Notes under the pieces: generated by a model
What the model was told of the DNA's origin: nothing
The model's database searches: none
Seen by the model: the letters and a program-made list of their open reading frames with translations, nothing else
Part shown: positions 50,397-61,489 of the stretch, piece after piece
Position numbering within the stretch: position 1 is the stretch's first letter
Layout of the letters: each line of letters begins with the position of its first letter
Source of the DNA: Desmodesmus armatus
Lineage: Eukaryota; Chlorophyta; Chlorophyceae; Sphaeropleales; Scenedesmaceae
Direction of reading: 5' to 3'
Assembly: GCA_007449985.2 (NCBI GenBank)
Contig: VIIQ02000329.1
Location: 1-64,000, forward strand
DNA: 64,000 nt
Translations under genes and position numbers: made by a program

Positions 50397-50707
50397 GCTT
50401 GGTGTTGCTGGCACTGCTGCCGCCACTCCTGCTGCAATCAGCCTGCAGCAGCCCAGTCCCCCAGAAGCACCAGCAGCAGTCTCCCAAGCAGCAGCAGCAG
50501 CAGCAGTCACAGCAAGTGCTGCAGGTCCCGCTGACACCCACAGCACATGCAGCACCCCTACTGCTGCTGCTGCTGCTGGTGGGTCAGCACAATGTGCCGC
50601 TGCAGAAGCACACCTGCTACAGCCACAACCTGTGCTGGTATCTGCTCAGCAGCAAAGGAAGGTGACAGTGAGATGGGCAAGCAGCTGCTCTGGTGCTGCC
50701 AGCCCAC

Positions 50708-50741
<34 letters not shown>

Positions 50742-50832
50742 TGCTGCCAGAGTGGTTGGCTGCAGGGGAGCAGATTCCACCACAGTGACGGCCAGCAGCG
50801 CATCACAGTGTGGCGGACCTGCTGGCCCCATT

Positions 50833-50880
<48 letters not shown>

Positions 50881-51033
50881 CGTGCTGAGTCCTTAGACTC
50901 TGTCGAAGCAGCAGCAAATGCGTCTGTAGCAGCGACAGCAGCAGTATCGGAGTGTGGTTCGGATCCTGTCGAACAAGATCAGGCAACTTACCCCAGCAGG
51001 CTCAAGGCCACTGCTGCACCGCCGCCGCCACCG

Positions 51034-51101
<68 letters not shown>

Positions 51102-51151
51102 TAAGCACTCTGGTGCCAGGGGGGCGCACTTCAGGCCAACTTTAGGCCCAG

Positions 51152-51195
<44 letters not shown>

Positions 51196-51272
51196 CGGTT
51201 ACGCCGGCGCGCCGACAGGTGCTCACCAGAGTCAAATGACCAGCAGGAGCAGCAGCAGCAGTTGGAGCAGTT

Positions 51273-51304
<32 letters not shown>

Positions 51305-51396
51305 GGCAGCAGCCGCCGTTATGGCAACAGCAGCAGACGCTGTGGCAGCAATGGCCACCTCAGTACGGCACGGCAGCAGCCGATGGCAGTGCTGCT

Positions 51397-51444
<48 letters not shown>

Positions 51445-51498
51445 CCCCTCACGTTTGAGGAGGCCTACCTGCTGGCAATGCAGGGGGAAGCTGCACCA

Positions 51499-51533
<35 letters not shown>

Positions 51534-51701
51534 ACCGGCCTGCATACCAGACCCCATGCTGCTGCCTTCGTCAGCAGCAGCACCAGCAGCAGCACGGTCA
51601 GCAGCAGCAGCAGAAGTGATGGCGGGTGTCACTGCGGGTGACGCAGATGCTGCTGTCATGGTGGAGTGGTCTGGCTACAGTGCACCCAATGTAGGCGCCG
51701 C

Positions 51702-51739
<38 letters not shown>

Positions 51740-51963
51740 GCAGCAGACGGCAGCTGCCATCAGATCAGAACCCCAATCTTGGGTGGGGGACAGTGTACGC
51801 AGACACACCTGCAGCAGCAGCAGCGGGAGCAGCAGCAGCCAAACGCACAGCACTCTTCACACAGCAGCCGCCAGCTACCATCGAAGATGCCTACAGGCGC
51901 ATCAAGTCCGGCACTGCTGCTGCAGGGGGGTTCCCTACCTTCTACCAGGACTATCCCTACCCA

Positions 51964-52001
<38 letters not shown>

Positions 52002-52190
52002 GGAGGGCCGAAGTGCCTTACTGGCGAAGCTGCTTGCTGTCCGTGCTAACTGGCGCCCTGGTGTTATTATCAGCGACAGGGTAGCAGCCTCGGCATACAA
52101 CAAGGCAGCGGCCATGTCACGTGCTGCTGCTGCTCTGGCTGCCACGTCAGCATATGCTGCTGCACGGGCGAGGGCGTACGCCGAGGGCAG
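50326..52190 (+). CDS. Large exon of an unrecognised polyQ/polyA protein
   Basis: A single frame is open for about 620 codons from a CCGCTGCACAG acceptor to the donor GGGCAG|GTGGGTG at 52190. It is dominated by CAG-coded Gln runs and GCA/GCT-coded Ala runs. Islands of normal composition are present: RKVTVRWASSCSGAAS, RLRRRADRCSPESNDQ, PLTFEEAYLLAMQGEAA, PATIEDAYRRIKSGTA, GGFPTFYQDYPYPDQ, and RSALLAKLLAVRANWRPGVI with SDRVAASAYNKAAAMSRAAA. The short repeated EEAY/EDAY-type helices may be interaction motifs. The next exon probably starts at 52231 (SWAKSAEVHRQQG) and could stop at 52420. An ATG at 50269 is in frame but may be intronic. Function unknown; such proteins are often regulatory or scaffold-like, which is only a guess. 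Confidence 0.6.
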
Positions 52191-52785
52191 GTGGGTGAAC
52201 CTGGGTTTAGGGTTTGCTTCCTTTTTGTAGCTGGGCCAAGTCAGCGGAGGTGCACAGGCAGCAGGGGGTGAAGAAAATCAACACCTCAACCAAATCTGTT
52301 CCTTGCAATGAAAGCTCACCCAGCAGGTTTGCCGCCCCTATGGGTGTGAAACCATTGTCCCATGTATGCCACTGTGCATTGATGTGTGCTGGGTTCCGTG
52401 TGTCTTGTGCGTCAGAGTGACTTGTCCACAGCCAAGGCCCTTACCCCAGCATGCTCTTCTCGACTGGTTTGGATAAGCAGCCCTTGCCATGCGATGACAC
52501 CAGGTCGTGTTGCAATGCTACCAGCAACCTCTGACTCCTTCTTGTGACAGCCCAGCGTGGTTATCTATGTGCGCGCTGCTGCCCTTGCATCTCAGCCCGC
52601 GGGTCAGTAGTATTGACCTGCGATACACCAGATTGCCTGTGTATGCTGCTCGAGGTTGCGGACTGGCAACTGACTCTGCTCTTTCACACTTGCTGCCCTT
52701 ATGGTTCCACTCACCTTTGCGCAGGTCAGCAGTCTCTGACCCCACCTGCTGCTCCCACCAGAGCCAAGCAATGATCCTCGCATGG

Positions 52786-53049
52786 CTTCAGGCCTCAGAC
52801 GAAGCAGGAGGGGCATACTGCGGTGCCGACTGCGTGAGCGGGGGCGAGGAGGGAGGCGCGGGGAAGTTGGGGGTCAGCAGCCGCCGTAGCAGCGGCAATG
52901 GCAGCAGCGCATCTGAGGAGAGCTCTGTGTTTGTCACGGTGGCGTTGCCGGTGCTTGGGCTGAGGCAGGATACGGGGGGTGATATGGAGGGGCTGCCTGC
53001 TGGTGCGCTGTTTGGGCACCAGGCACTGTTCAAGTGCTCTACACTATAA
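52786..53049 (+). CDS. Candidate last exon, unrecognised
   Basis: The frame SDEAGGAYCGADCVSGGEEG...SASEESSVFVTVALPVLGLR...AGALFGHQALFKCSTL then TAA has balanced composition and is followed by a GGC/AGC repeat. It may be the end of the polyQ-protein gene or a separate gene. No family recognised; the upstream boundary is uncertain. Confidence 0.35.
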   Translation, partial: LQASDEAGGAYCGADCVSGGEEGGAGKLGVSSRRSSGNGSSASEESSVFVTVALPVLGLRQDTGGDMEGLPAGALFGHQALFKCSTL

Positions 53050-53067
53050 CAGCTGGTGGGGCGGAGA

Positions 53068-53208
53068 GCAGCAGCAGCAGCAGCAGCAGCAGTGGCGGCG
53101 GCAGCGGCGGCGGCGGCAGCAGCAGTGGCAGTGGCGGCGGCAGCGGCGGCAGCAGCGGCGGCGGCAGCGGCGGCGGCAGCGGCAAAAGCGGCGGCAGCAG
53201 CAGCGGCA
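53068..53208. repeat. GGC/AGC trinucleotide tract
   Basis: AGC run followed by mixed GGC/AGC. Open in five frames (Ser/Gly, Ala, Arg/Gln, Pro/Leu and Cys-rich readings); coding status unknown. Confidence 0.85.
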
Positions 53209-53753
53209 GGAAGGCAGCTTTTGGGGCCCTGGCAGCAGCTGCACAGCGCTGCAGACAGTGCACTATCCAGGTGCTTGATTGTGCAGCTTGGCGTTGCAAA
53301 CCAAATCGTGGTTTCTGGGATTTCATGGGGGCCAGCAGGGTTGTGGCGGTGACTGCAGCACGCAAGGGCAGCAGCAGCAGCACCGGGGGTTGAGCACGCA
53401 GGGGCAGCAGCAGCTGCTGCTGCAGCAGCACCGGGGGTTTGTTGCTAGTTTGCTCCTTGTTGTTCAGGTGTCAAGCTCGCTTTTGTGCTGTGACCGCGCG
53501 TGTGCATGTGCGGTGCGGGGATGGGAGAGGGGGCTTGTATGAGTTGTCACAACTGGTGGCAGCAGCAGCAGCAGTACTTGCTCACTGCCGCGCAGTGGCC
53601 GTGCTGCATGTCTAGCAGCATGCCATGTTGACCGAACATGGCATGTTGGTGTTGAAGCGGCACTGCGAAATGCCGGTGTGAATGTGGCGGGGGGTGGGGG
53701 GGTAGCTTGCTCTACTAAGCCAATGCCAGCCACTATCAAACGAGGTGTTTGAG

Positions 53754-53756
<3 letters not shown>

Positions 53757-53812
<56 letters not shown>
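53757..53812. repeat. (GT)n microsatellite
   Basis: About 27 GT units, followed by TTTGTTTG and a poly-G run. Confidence 0.95.
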
Positions 53813-53813
<1 letters not shown>

Positions 53814-53974
53814 TTTGGGGGGGGGGTGAGGTTCCCAAAGCTCAGGGGGTTTTGTTGCATTGGTCCCATTGCTGCTGTTGTCGAAGCAGTTCCGCAATAT
53901 TGCAGTAAGGCAGAAGTATCGGGTGTTCCTGTGCTGGGCTTTACACTGCAGCGGACACAAACACACTGTCTACT

Positions 53975-54048
53975 GTTACTGTTACTGTTCCTTTTACCGT
54001 CTCCGTCCCCGTTGTTGTTACTGTTACGTGATTCAGGCTGAGCTTGAA
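53975..54048. repeat. Dispersed palindrome plus GTAACA run, copy 2
   Basis: Read on the minus strand: TTCAAGCTCAGCCTGAATCA then CGTAACAGTAACAACAAC and more AACAGT units. It matches 26620-26663 with few changes. Confidence 0.75.
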
Positions 54049-55348
54049 AACCCCGTAGAGTGCCAGCGAGGCTCATCGACGCATGGGGCAGTTTACATTG
54101 GGGCACGCTTGCTGTTTGAGGGTGGGTGGGTGAGGGTACAGGTTGAGGTTCCTGGACGTCAACCCTTGACATTGACTCAGGGGATTGTACTGCTGGTACT
54201 GCTTGCGTGGTGGACATCTTCGTATTACTTTGGGACCATATATCAAACACATGCTGTGTGGTGTGTCCTGGGAGCAACAGCCTCTAGACAGCCGATAGGT
54301 TTATGCAGAGGCAGGGGAGGAGACAGGATTCTGAGACCTCTGTTTGAGAGACACTGGATGGCTCTGTCTTCATAATTTGAGACTCTGGAACTGTCACGTC
54401 GATGCTGGCTGCTGTTTCGGCAGCAGCTGGCAACTGCTCATGCTTTGTTACGCGCCTGCAATCACCCACTGTGTGGTTGTTTTGCTGAGATTTGTGGGGT
54501 TTGCCATGCTGCTTTGTTGTTTTTGCAGTCATGCGTAGCCGATGCAGCTTTGGCACACACATCACATCATGCTTCCTGGTCACACTGGGTGGCTCTGTGT
54601 CACACTTTTGAGGCAGATTCAAACTGTCACGAGTCGCTGCTTGTTGCTTGCTGCTGCTGACTGAAGCAGCTGTCACCTGCGGTTGGCAACCGCTTTGCAA
54701 ATCCTGCAACTGTCAGGCCTCCTCGTGGGTTTTGTTGTTGCCAATATTGGTGACAAGCGGAACCAGTGGGCAGCCATGCTGCTTTCTTCTTACTCAGTAC
54801 AGCTCTGGCTACAGCACGAACGCAGGACTGTGTCTGTTCATATTTCCTGCCATGGTGCTTTTCTCCTTCCTCCCCTCTCGTCCTTCCTTCTTCCTTGTTC
54901 TGCTCAGGGAAAATGTTGTGACAAAGATGGGTTTGCTCAGCCTGAGCTTGATACATTTGATGCAAATATGATATTCATTTATTAGTTTCCCTGTTATTTA
55001 TGTTATTTATGCCCATACTTGCGGTACTTTGTATTGGGGGCTGCACTCCATATACTTCCTGTACTTATCCCTTGTGACCTCAGGTGCTGTGCGGATCCGA
55101 TGACGTGCACAGACACACATGCCTGCCTTCCTGCCTTCCATCGCTGCATCACTTGTGTGGGCACGTGTGGCTGCACGGCACGCCACTTGATGGCTGCAAG
55201 AGGGGTTTATTGCTGTTTTGAGCGGTTGCGCTCTATCTGTTTGCGACTGTGCCATGGTTGCTGTGAGTGGGTCAGCCCTAACACCAGTTGCCACTGTCAG
55301 ACGGTCTGTGCCACGTCTGAGAAATTGGCGGGGATATGTCTGCTGTGC

Positions 55349-55383
55349 CACAACAAAGCTTGAAGCGTTCAAGCTTTGTTGTG
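55349..55383. repeat. Perfect inverted repeat, 16-bp arms, 3-base loop
   Basis: CACAACAAAGCTTGAA, GCG, TTCAAGCTTTGTTGTG. No obvious surrounding transposon or gene. Could be a hairpin RNA element or a transposon remnant. Confidence 0.85.
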
Positions 55384-56729
55384 TGGACCTCTGGGGTCTT
55401 CACGGCAGAACATAGCAGTGTGTGAAGCAGTGTTGACAGGAACATGTTGTGTGTCGCCTGCTTTGGAGCTGTTGCAATTTTGGCACATGCCCCCGGGGGC
55501 TCCGTTATGTGCACGGCCCCCACGTATGTTGACGTCGGTATTCTGCAAGGGTTGCGCCTTCATCTTGAGGGATAGGGTGCTAGGGTACAGCCTATAGCCT
55601 GTAGGCTGTACAGCCTGGCAGGCTTGGGTCAGTGTGTTATTCGGGTATGGGACAGTGTGTGAGACAGGTGTATACGGGACATGCAGCATGACCCATGACT
55701 CGGGCCATCTAGTGCCTGACTTGGCCGTGACTTCTCCTTTGGGTAGCTGGGGCTCGTGTAGCCTGCAATCAAATGCTGGACCAGCCGTGGTGACCAGCTG
55801 TGGTGTGTTTCAGGGTATGCAGAGGCTGCTGAGTGCACCGCGTATATAGACAGTGCGAGCGCTTGAGCGCTCTCGCTTTCGTTTTCGCTGGGCGGCCAAG
55901 CGCTCGGCCGTCCAACAGGTCTTTGAGCAAGTGCACCAGCCGCTGAGCGGCTGTGGTGACCGTTGCGGTGGTACTACCAAGACTGGTCGACGTACCAATG
56001 AGGGTCATATGGCAGTGCTCGTTGTCACCAAGCAGAGCTACCAGTGCCTGCAGATGGTGCGGCAGCTGGCACACGTTTCTGATCGGTGGACTCCCCCTCC
56101 CGCGCATTTGTAGGTGCAGCACCAGCTGTACAATACCAAGTGGTAGCTTGCTGATGAGTTTATTTGCATGCTTCATGCCATTTGCACATGCAGTATGTCA
56201 CATTAAATCTCATACTGACATTTGCACAGGTGCCCTGAAAATTGGAGCCGGATGCATGCAAAATGGTGTGGTTGCGCATCTGTTGTTGACACAAGGGCAA
56301 AGGATCGCGTAGGAACCCGCCACTATACAAAGTATAACCACAACAACCAATCCTCTCAATCACACGTGTGATTAACATCAGTGAGCACCAAGCAGCATCA
56401 CCTTTCACAGTTGGGTCAACAGGTGGGGTCAACCTGGTCAAACCTAGGGTCCCCGGAGCCACAAGCATGCCGATATCGGTCGTGATGCATTCATCAGCCT
56501 GGTTTATGACCATCAGTGCACGCGAAGCAGCGATCTGGGCCTTGCCTTTGCTTTTACTTCCGGAAGGTCCAAGGATCTCCGCCACTGCAGCGAGTCAGCA
56601 AACAGAATGCGCTTTATGAGAGGATGGGGACGCTGAGAATGCCACTGTTTTTACGTGAGTAGCAAGAACGAATCCCTGTGCCGTGTTTCAAACACCTGAC
56701 AGCAGCTGATCTGCACTTGATCCTGCGGT

Positions 56730-57990
56730 ATGGGCACTCTCCGGCAGCCCACGCTGCTGCTGCTTGCCTTCTTGGCATTCATGTCATCTTTCACGCCAGT
56801 CAACGTGCATGGTGAGGTCACGTAGAAGCGCGAATCTTGACAAGGCACCCCCACACCCTCAACAGCAGAAGTGTGTCATCATGACACTGATACCGGCATG
56901 ATCATCCAGCATTCCTCACACAACGCATCCTTGTTGAATCTGCTGACCGCTTTTCATCGGTTTGTTACGTTTGCCCTGCAGCCAAGCACTTCCAAGGTCC
57001 CAGGCACTCCCTCATGCAAGACACACCCTCACCCGCACCTGCACCAGTGGTGGACACTAGTGGCAGTACTGCTGCCGTCCTCGCCAATGCAACCACTGGC
57101 AACAATGCAACGGTTGGTGGCAGCAATGCAACAGCCGGTGGCAGCAATGCAGCAGCCAATGACAGCAATGCAGCGCCTGGAGGCAGCAATGCATCAGCCA
57201 GTGGCGTCAATGCAGCAGCTGGTGGCAGCAATGCATCAGCAGAAGGCGGAGGAAGTGGGTTTGCTGGCTACCCCCAATCCGGTGGGCTACTGCACCCTGA
57301 TCTGGCAAATCTGCTGCTGGCAATCCAGGAGGCTCATCTGTACAAAGACTCCAAGACTGCTGTGTGAGTGGCAAATTTGGGGGGGGTGGCAGGGAGGACA
57401 GTGTGGTCCCCGAGGGGGGGGGCATTTTGCGAGGGGCCAGCAAGGTGCATTGGGGTCTTACACCCGGACTTGTCCAACCTCCTGCTTGCCATCCAGGAGG
57501 GACGGCTCTACAAAGACTAGAAGACTGCTGTGTGAGCGAGGGGGGGGGGAGGGAGGGGCGTAAGGATTGGTGGCAGGGGGGACTGTGTGGCTTTGGGGGG
57601 GGGGGGGGGGTATGCATGCAAGGTGCATTGGGTCGTGAGCTGCTAGATTAGAGAGGTTCACCTGGCAAGGACTCAAAGAGGGAAAAGGGCGAGGGGGGCG
57701 GGGGCGGGGGGCCCCCACAGACCAGCACGTGCAGCGCGGCAGATTCATGTGGCTCACGCTTCCATCCTTTCTATTATGGTTTCATCCAGGAGCTATCTGT
57801 GCTGTGCACCATGCTGACGCAAAACGGGGATGCAGGCCCTGCAAGCGTACTGCAGTTTAACAGAATGCAAGACGTCGGCAGGGCGTGCATTCCCCCACTG
57901 CTCAGGTCTTGGCGGATGCTTGGCGGCGCATTTGGATTGGCGTATGGCATGGTCACTCTCTGTGGTGCAGTATCCGACACAGAGGCGTAA
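56730..57990 (+). CDS. Small secreted protein with N-glycosylation-sequon repeat
   Basis: Three exons, 56730-56811, 56982-57361 and 57790-57990, GT-AG and phase-matched, 220 residues. The start MGTLRQPTLLLLAFLAFMSS is a signal peptide. The middle consists of short repeats of the form NAT/NAS/NAA-(A)GGS (NATVGGSNATAGGSNAAAND), which carry several N-x-S/T sequons and suggest an extracellular glycoprotein. The C-terminal part (GGLLHPDLANLLLAIQEAHL, then ELSVLCTMLTQNGDAGPASV and LLRSWRMLGGAFGLAYGMVT) is a helical domain I do not recognise. The end of exon 2 is chosen at the GTGTGAGTGG donor, since reading through gives a stop two codons later and the next exon continues in phase 0. Confidence 0.72.
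57455..57545 (+). repeat. Donor-side copy of the sequon-protein exon 2, with stop
   Basis: Reads LHPDLSNLLLAIQEGRLYKD then TAG, compared with LHPDLANLLLAIQEAHLYKD at 57290-57350; donor GTGTGAG kept. Poly-G tracts flank it. Confidence 0.93.
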
Positions 57991-58359
57991 CACAAGTGAT
58001 AGTTCATACAGGCACCCTCATAAGCCCTTGCTTGCTTGCTTAGTGCCAATAAAATGGCTCTATTAGCAAAAATGTAATGCTTTTGCAACATACTGTAGTG
58101 AGGCTGTTCCATTCTCGTGCCTTTTGTGTGTGGTAGTGGTGGTGGTAGTGGCCACCACACTGGGGAGGGGAGGGCGAATGCAATGTGGATCGCGCTATGC
58201 AGCCGCAACAGCCGCTCTTGAGGGGTGGATGCGAACTTTGACATGTGGTGTTTGGGTGTGTGGATTATGTTTTCCGGATGATTTATCTTGTTTGGGGTAG
58301 TTGTGACATGGTGGATCTGAATGTATGTCATCCAAGGACACTGCTTGCAACTATGAATA
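57991..58359. other. 3' region of the sequon-protein gene
   Basis: No gene or repeat recognised; a GTGGT-rich stretch at 58130-58155 and otherwise ordinary sequence. Confidence 0.5.
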
Positions 58360-60035
58360 CCATGCCAAGCTGGGATCGGGTTGCCTTGGGGCCTTCCAAC
58401 CTGTTGTCCAGCTGTTGAACGCTGAGATGATCCCAAAGGGTCTGCCGGCTTTAACAAGTGGGCTTGAGTGTGGGTGGGCCTCAAGGACGGCCTGAGCTGA
58501 ACCCCTGATGGAGTGTGGGTGACGGTTCGTCAATACCAATCATTTTTGTACCTGAAGCCTTGAAGGCTCTTGAAAATGAGGGTCGGGGGGGGGGGGGGGG
58601 GGGGGGGCTGACATGTAGTTGTGTAGGGCACACGTCGTCATGATGCGTACAGTAGTGAACTTGGGGCAGGCTGTCTGCAATTGATGTGCGGCTGTTGAGA
58701 TGCTGCAGAAGCGCTACTACAGGGTGCTCAACAGCCTGGCTTGAGTGTGGATGGACGTGTGGACAGCCTGCCCTGGACCATGTAAGAAGGCTGGGGTGGT
58801 GGCTTTTGGGGGGGGGGGGGGGGGCAGGGAGTGATTACATGCACTTTCTCAGGGTATAGGGTGTGCCGGTACACCTGCCCATGATGCACACAGACGTGGG
58901 TTGGGGCCAGGCTGTCTTCAAAGTGTCCATCCTGATGTGTAGCTGTTGGGACGGGCGTAAGCGGTACCACAGATTGATCAACAGCTTGGCTTGAGGGAGC
59001 CCCCCCCCCCCCCCCCGCCGTGTCATCACAAGAATCGGCTACAAGAACAGCCTGGGCGGGATGCTGCGATGGGGTTGGGATGGTGGCTCTTGCATAGGAG
59101 GGCTAGGGGGGGGGGGAGTGCTGACGGGGCAGTTGCAGGGAGTCAGGTGCATAGGTAGTCCACAAGCTGGCTGGAAGGGTCTGGCTGTCGAAGGGGGTAC
59201 ACATTGTCCTAATGCATACAGTGGTGAACTCAGTTCACCTGGCCCCGGGGGCCAGGCTGACTTTGAATGTATCCATCCTGATGTGCAGCTGTTGAAGTTC
59301 TGCAGCACATTTCTGCAAATTCTCAACAGCCTAACTTGAGTGTGGATGGACCTATCATTGGCCTACGGTAGGCCTCTCCTGGGTCATGTGATGGCGTTTG
59401 AGTGGTGGCTCTTGCAACAGAGGGGCACGGGACTGAGGGGGGGGATGCTGACCTCGAGTTGCTTGGTAAACTCTTTTGTGATGCGTACAGAAGTGAACTG
59501 CGCCCGGGGCCAGGCTGCAAAACCTATTCCGGGGGCCAGACTGACTTCAAGTCAGTCATCCTGACGTGCAGCTGATGAAGCTCTGCAAAGCGTTTTGCAG
59601 GGTCATCATCAGCCTGGCTTCAGTGTGGATGGACCTAGGGTCAGCTGTCTTGGACCATGTGATGGTGGATCTTGCAAAGAAGAGGGGGGAGGGGAGCAGG
59701 GGGGAGGGGAGGGGAGGGCAGGGGGAAGGGGGTCACCTGTCAGGCTGACATACAGTTGCTCTGGGCGCGCCTTGTGATGCTGCAGACAGAAGTGAATTGG
59801 GGCCAGGCTGAAGGAAGTGAATTGGGGCCAGGCTGAAGGAAGTGAATTGGGGCCAGGCTGAAGGAAGTGAATTGGGGCCAGGCTGAAGGAAGTGAATTGG
59901 GGCCAGGCTGAAGGAAGTGAATTGGGGCCAGGCTGAAGGAAGTGAATTGGGGCCAGGCTGAAGGAAGTGAATTGGGGCCAGGCTGAAGGAAGTGAATTGG
60001 GGCCAGGCTGAAGGAAGTGAATTGGGGCGAGGTCA
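58360..60035. repeat. Degenerate ~230-bp tandem array
   Basis: At least six units with shared blocks: CATCCTGATGTGCAGCTGTT, CTCAACAGCCTGGCTTGAGT, GTGTGGATGGAC, GGACCATGT, GGTGGCTTTT/CTTGC, poly-G, and GGGGCCAGGCTG. Unit starts fall near 58395, 58680, 58920, 59270, 59560 and 59770. Units contain poly-G on the plus strand, as do donor-side exon copies, but I cannot identify a parent exon. Confidence 0.8.
59789..60030. repeat. 25-bp minisatellite, about 9.5 perfect copies
   Basis: The unit AAGTGAATTGGGGCCAGGCT-GAAGG is repeated without change. It is an expansion of the GTGAACT-GGGGCCAGGCTG block of the surrounding ~230-bp array. Confidence 0.97.
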
Positions 60036-60859
60036 GGTGGAAGGGCAGGGGGGTGTGCAGCAGCTTTTAGATCGCTGGCATGCTGTAGGGGCTCAGATCA
60101 CAAATGGCCACCATAAGTGCAGTAGCATACTGCGTTTAGACTTTTGAAAGTTTCTCCACTCTGAAGTACAGCTGACATACTCGTGCAGTAAGGTAACTGC
60201 AGGACTATGTCAGCTGGGCTTGAGGGTGGAAGAAGCCTTGTGGCAGTCAGCCTGCCCGATGTCATCCTGCGGGGGTGAATGGATGGTTCCAAAATCACGG
60301 GTTGCACGGCGGGAGGGGGGGGGGGCGAGGGAAGGGGGCACGGCTCAGGCCTCGCATCTCTTTGCAAGTGTGTGCGAGGCATCAACACTTGCACAACGTG
60401 ACGGTGTAGGGGCCTTGAAATTGCCTGAGCCACTAGGCCTGAGTGACACTGGTGCTTGGGGCGGGGCCATCTGCCGCTGTGTGGTGGTGGGTGGGGTGGG
60501 AGGCGGGGGTTGTGATAACGGTGGAAGGGGTCTGCCATGGCTTGGCCAATGGGTCTGGGTGCCATTTGAAGTGCTTTTGAATGTCTGTGCCGGGGGGGGG
60601 GGGGGGGGGGGCAACCGTGCTAGGAGTTGCATCTGGAGTGTAGGTGTTTGAGAGGTCTTTGGTGGGAATCACGTCCTGGAAGCCTACCCACACACTTGAG
60701 GCGTGTCGCAATATGCGACATGCTCAAGGCTGAAGGCGGGCTTACAGGATGTGTGTGTGCGTGTGTGTGTGTGTGTGGTGGGGGGGGGGGGGGGGTTATG
60801 CCAGTGAGCTCTGCAGACTAGTGCAAAAGCTAGCCCGGCATGTGGCACATAACTCATAT

Positions 60860-61480
60860 GTTGACGCCAGGCTGTATCGAGGGTCCGCCACACCATCGTG
60901 CCGCATGTTGCAGGTTGTGCCAGTGGTTGCTAGCCCTGTCAACCATGCACACCTTGAACACATGCTGGCAAGATGCGTCTGGTGGGGTTTCACCGAGTCG
61001 GGCTGCTGCTGGGGTGTCTGTGCTTTGCTGTGGTGTGAGGTGATGTGGGCGGCTGTGAGTGCATGATGGGAGTGGCAGAGGGAGGCAGGGAAGGGCCCCT
61101 GACGACACTGTATTCATGTATTCATGCATGCGGGGGGTGTCCATGTTGTTGTGAGCATGGCTGTCTCGGGGGTCCGCCACCCCATCGTGCGGCATGTGTC
61201 AAGCTGGGTGCAACTGGTTGCTAGCTCATCTCAACCATGCACACTTGAACCTTGTGTGCACGGCTGGTATGGAGGGGTTTCACTCAGTTGGCCTGCTGCT
61301 GGGGATCCTGTGCTTTTCTGGGGCGTGGGGGACGGCTGTGAGTGCATGGTGGGAGTGGCATGTGGAGACAGAGGGGAGTGCACAAGTTTTGTTGATGTGT
61401 GCTGGAGCTCCATGCTTTGTGAGCCAGGCTGTACAGAGGGTCCTCCACCCCATCTGTCAGCCAACATGTCTCTGCTTACC
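60860..61480. repeat. ~290-bp tandem repeat, two to three units
   Basis: Shared blocks: GGGTCCGCCACACCATCGTG (60883), GGGTCCGCCACCCCATCGTG (61170) and GGGTCCTCCACCCCATCTGT (61438); also CAACCATGCACAC-TTGAAC, GGGTTTCAC-GAGT-GG-CTGC and GCTGTGAGTGCATG. Parent feature not identified. Confidence 0.85.
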
Positions 61481-61489
61481 TCTTGGTAA

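Larger units (their letters stand above)
53400..56729. other. Long stretch without a supported gene
   Basis: Contains a GT microsatellite, a GTTACT-run/palindrome element, a perfect hairpin at 55349-55383 and palindrome-rich sequence around 55580-55625 and 55855-55915. Frames here lack consistent composition or splice-linked exons. Confidence 0.5.

Noticed and set aside
57790..57990. COQ7-like (ubiquinone hydroxylase) C-terminus
   Set aside because: LLRSWRMLGGAFGLAYG has a loose resemblance, but the iron-binding E/ExxH residues of that family are not seen and a signal peptide and sequon repeats precede it.
59789..60030. Possible CRISPR array
   Set aside because: Repeats are directly adjacent with no unique spacers, in a eukaryotic nuclear setting.
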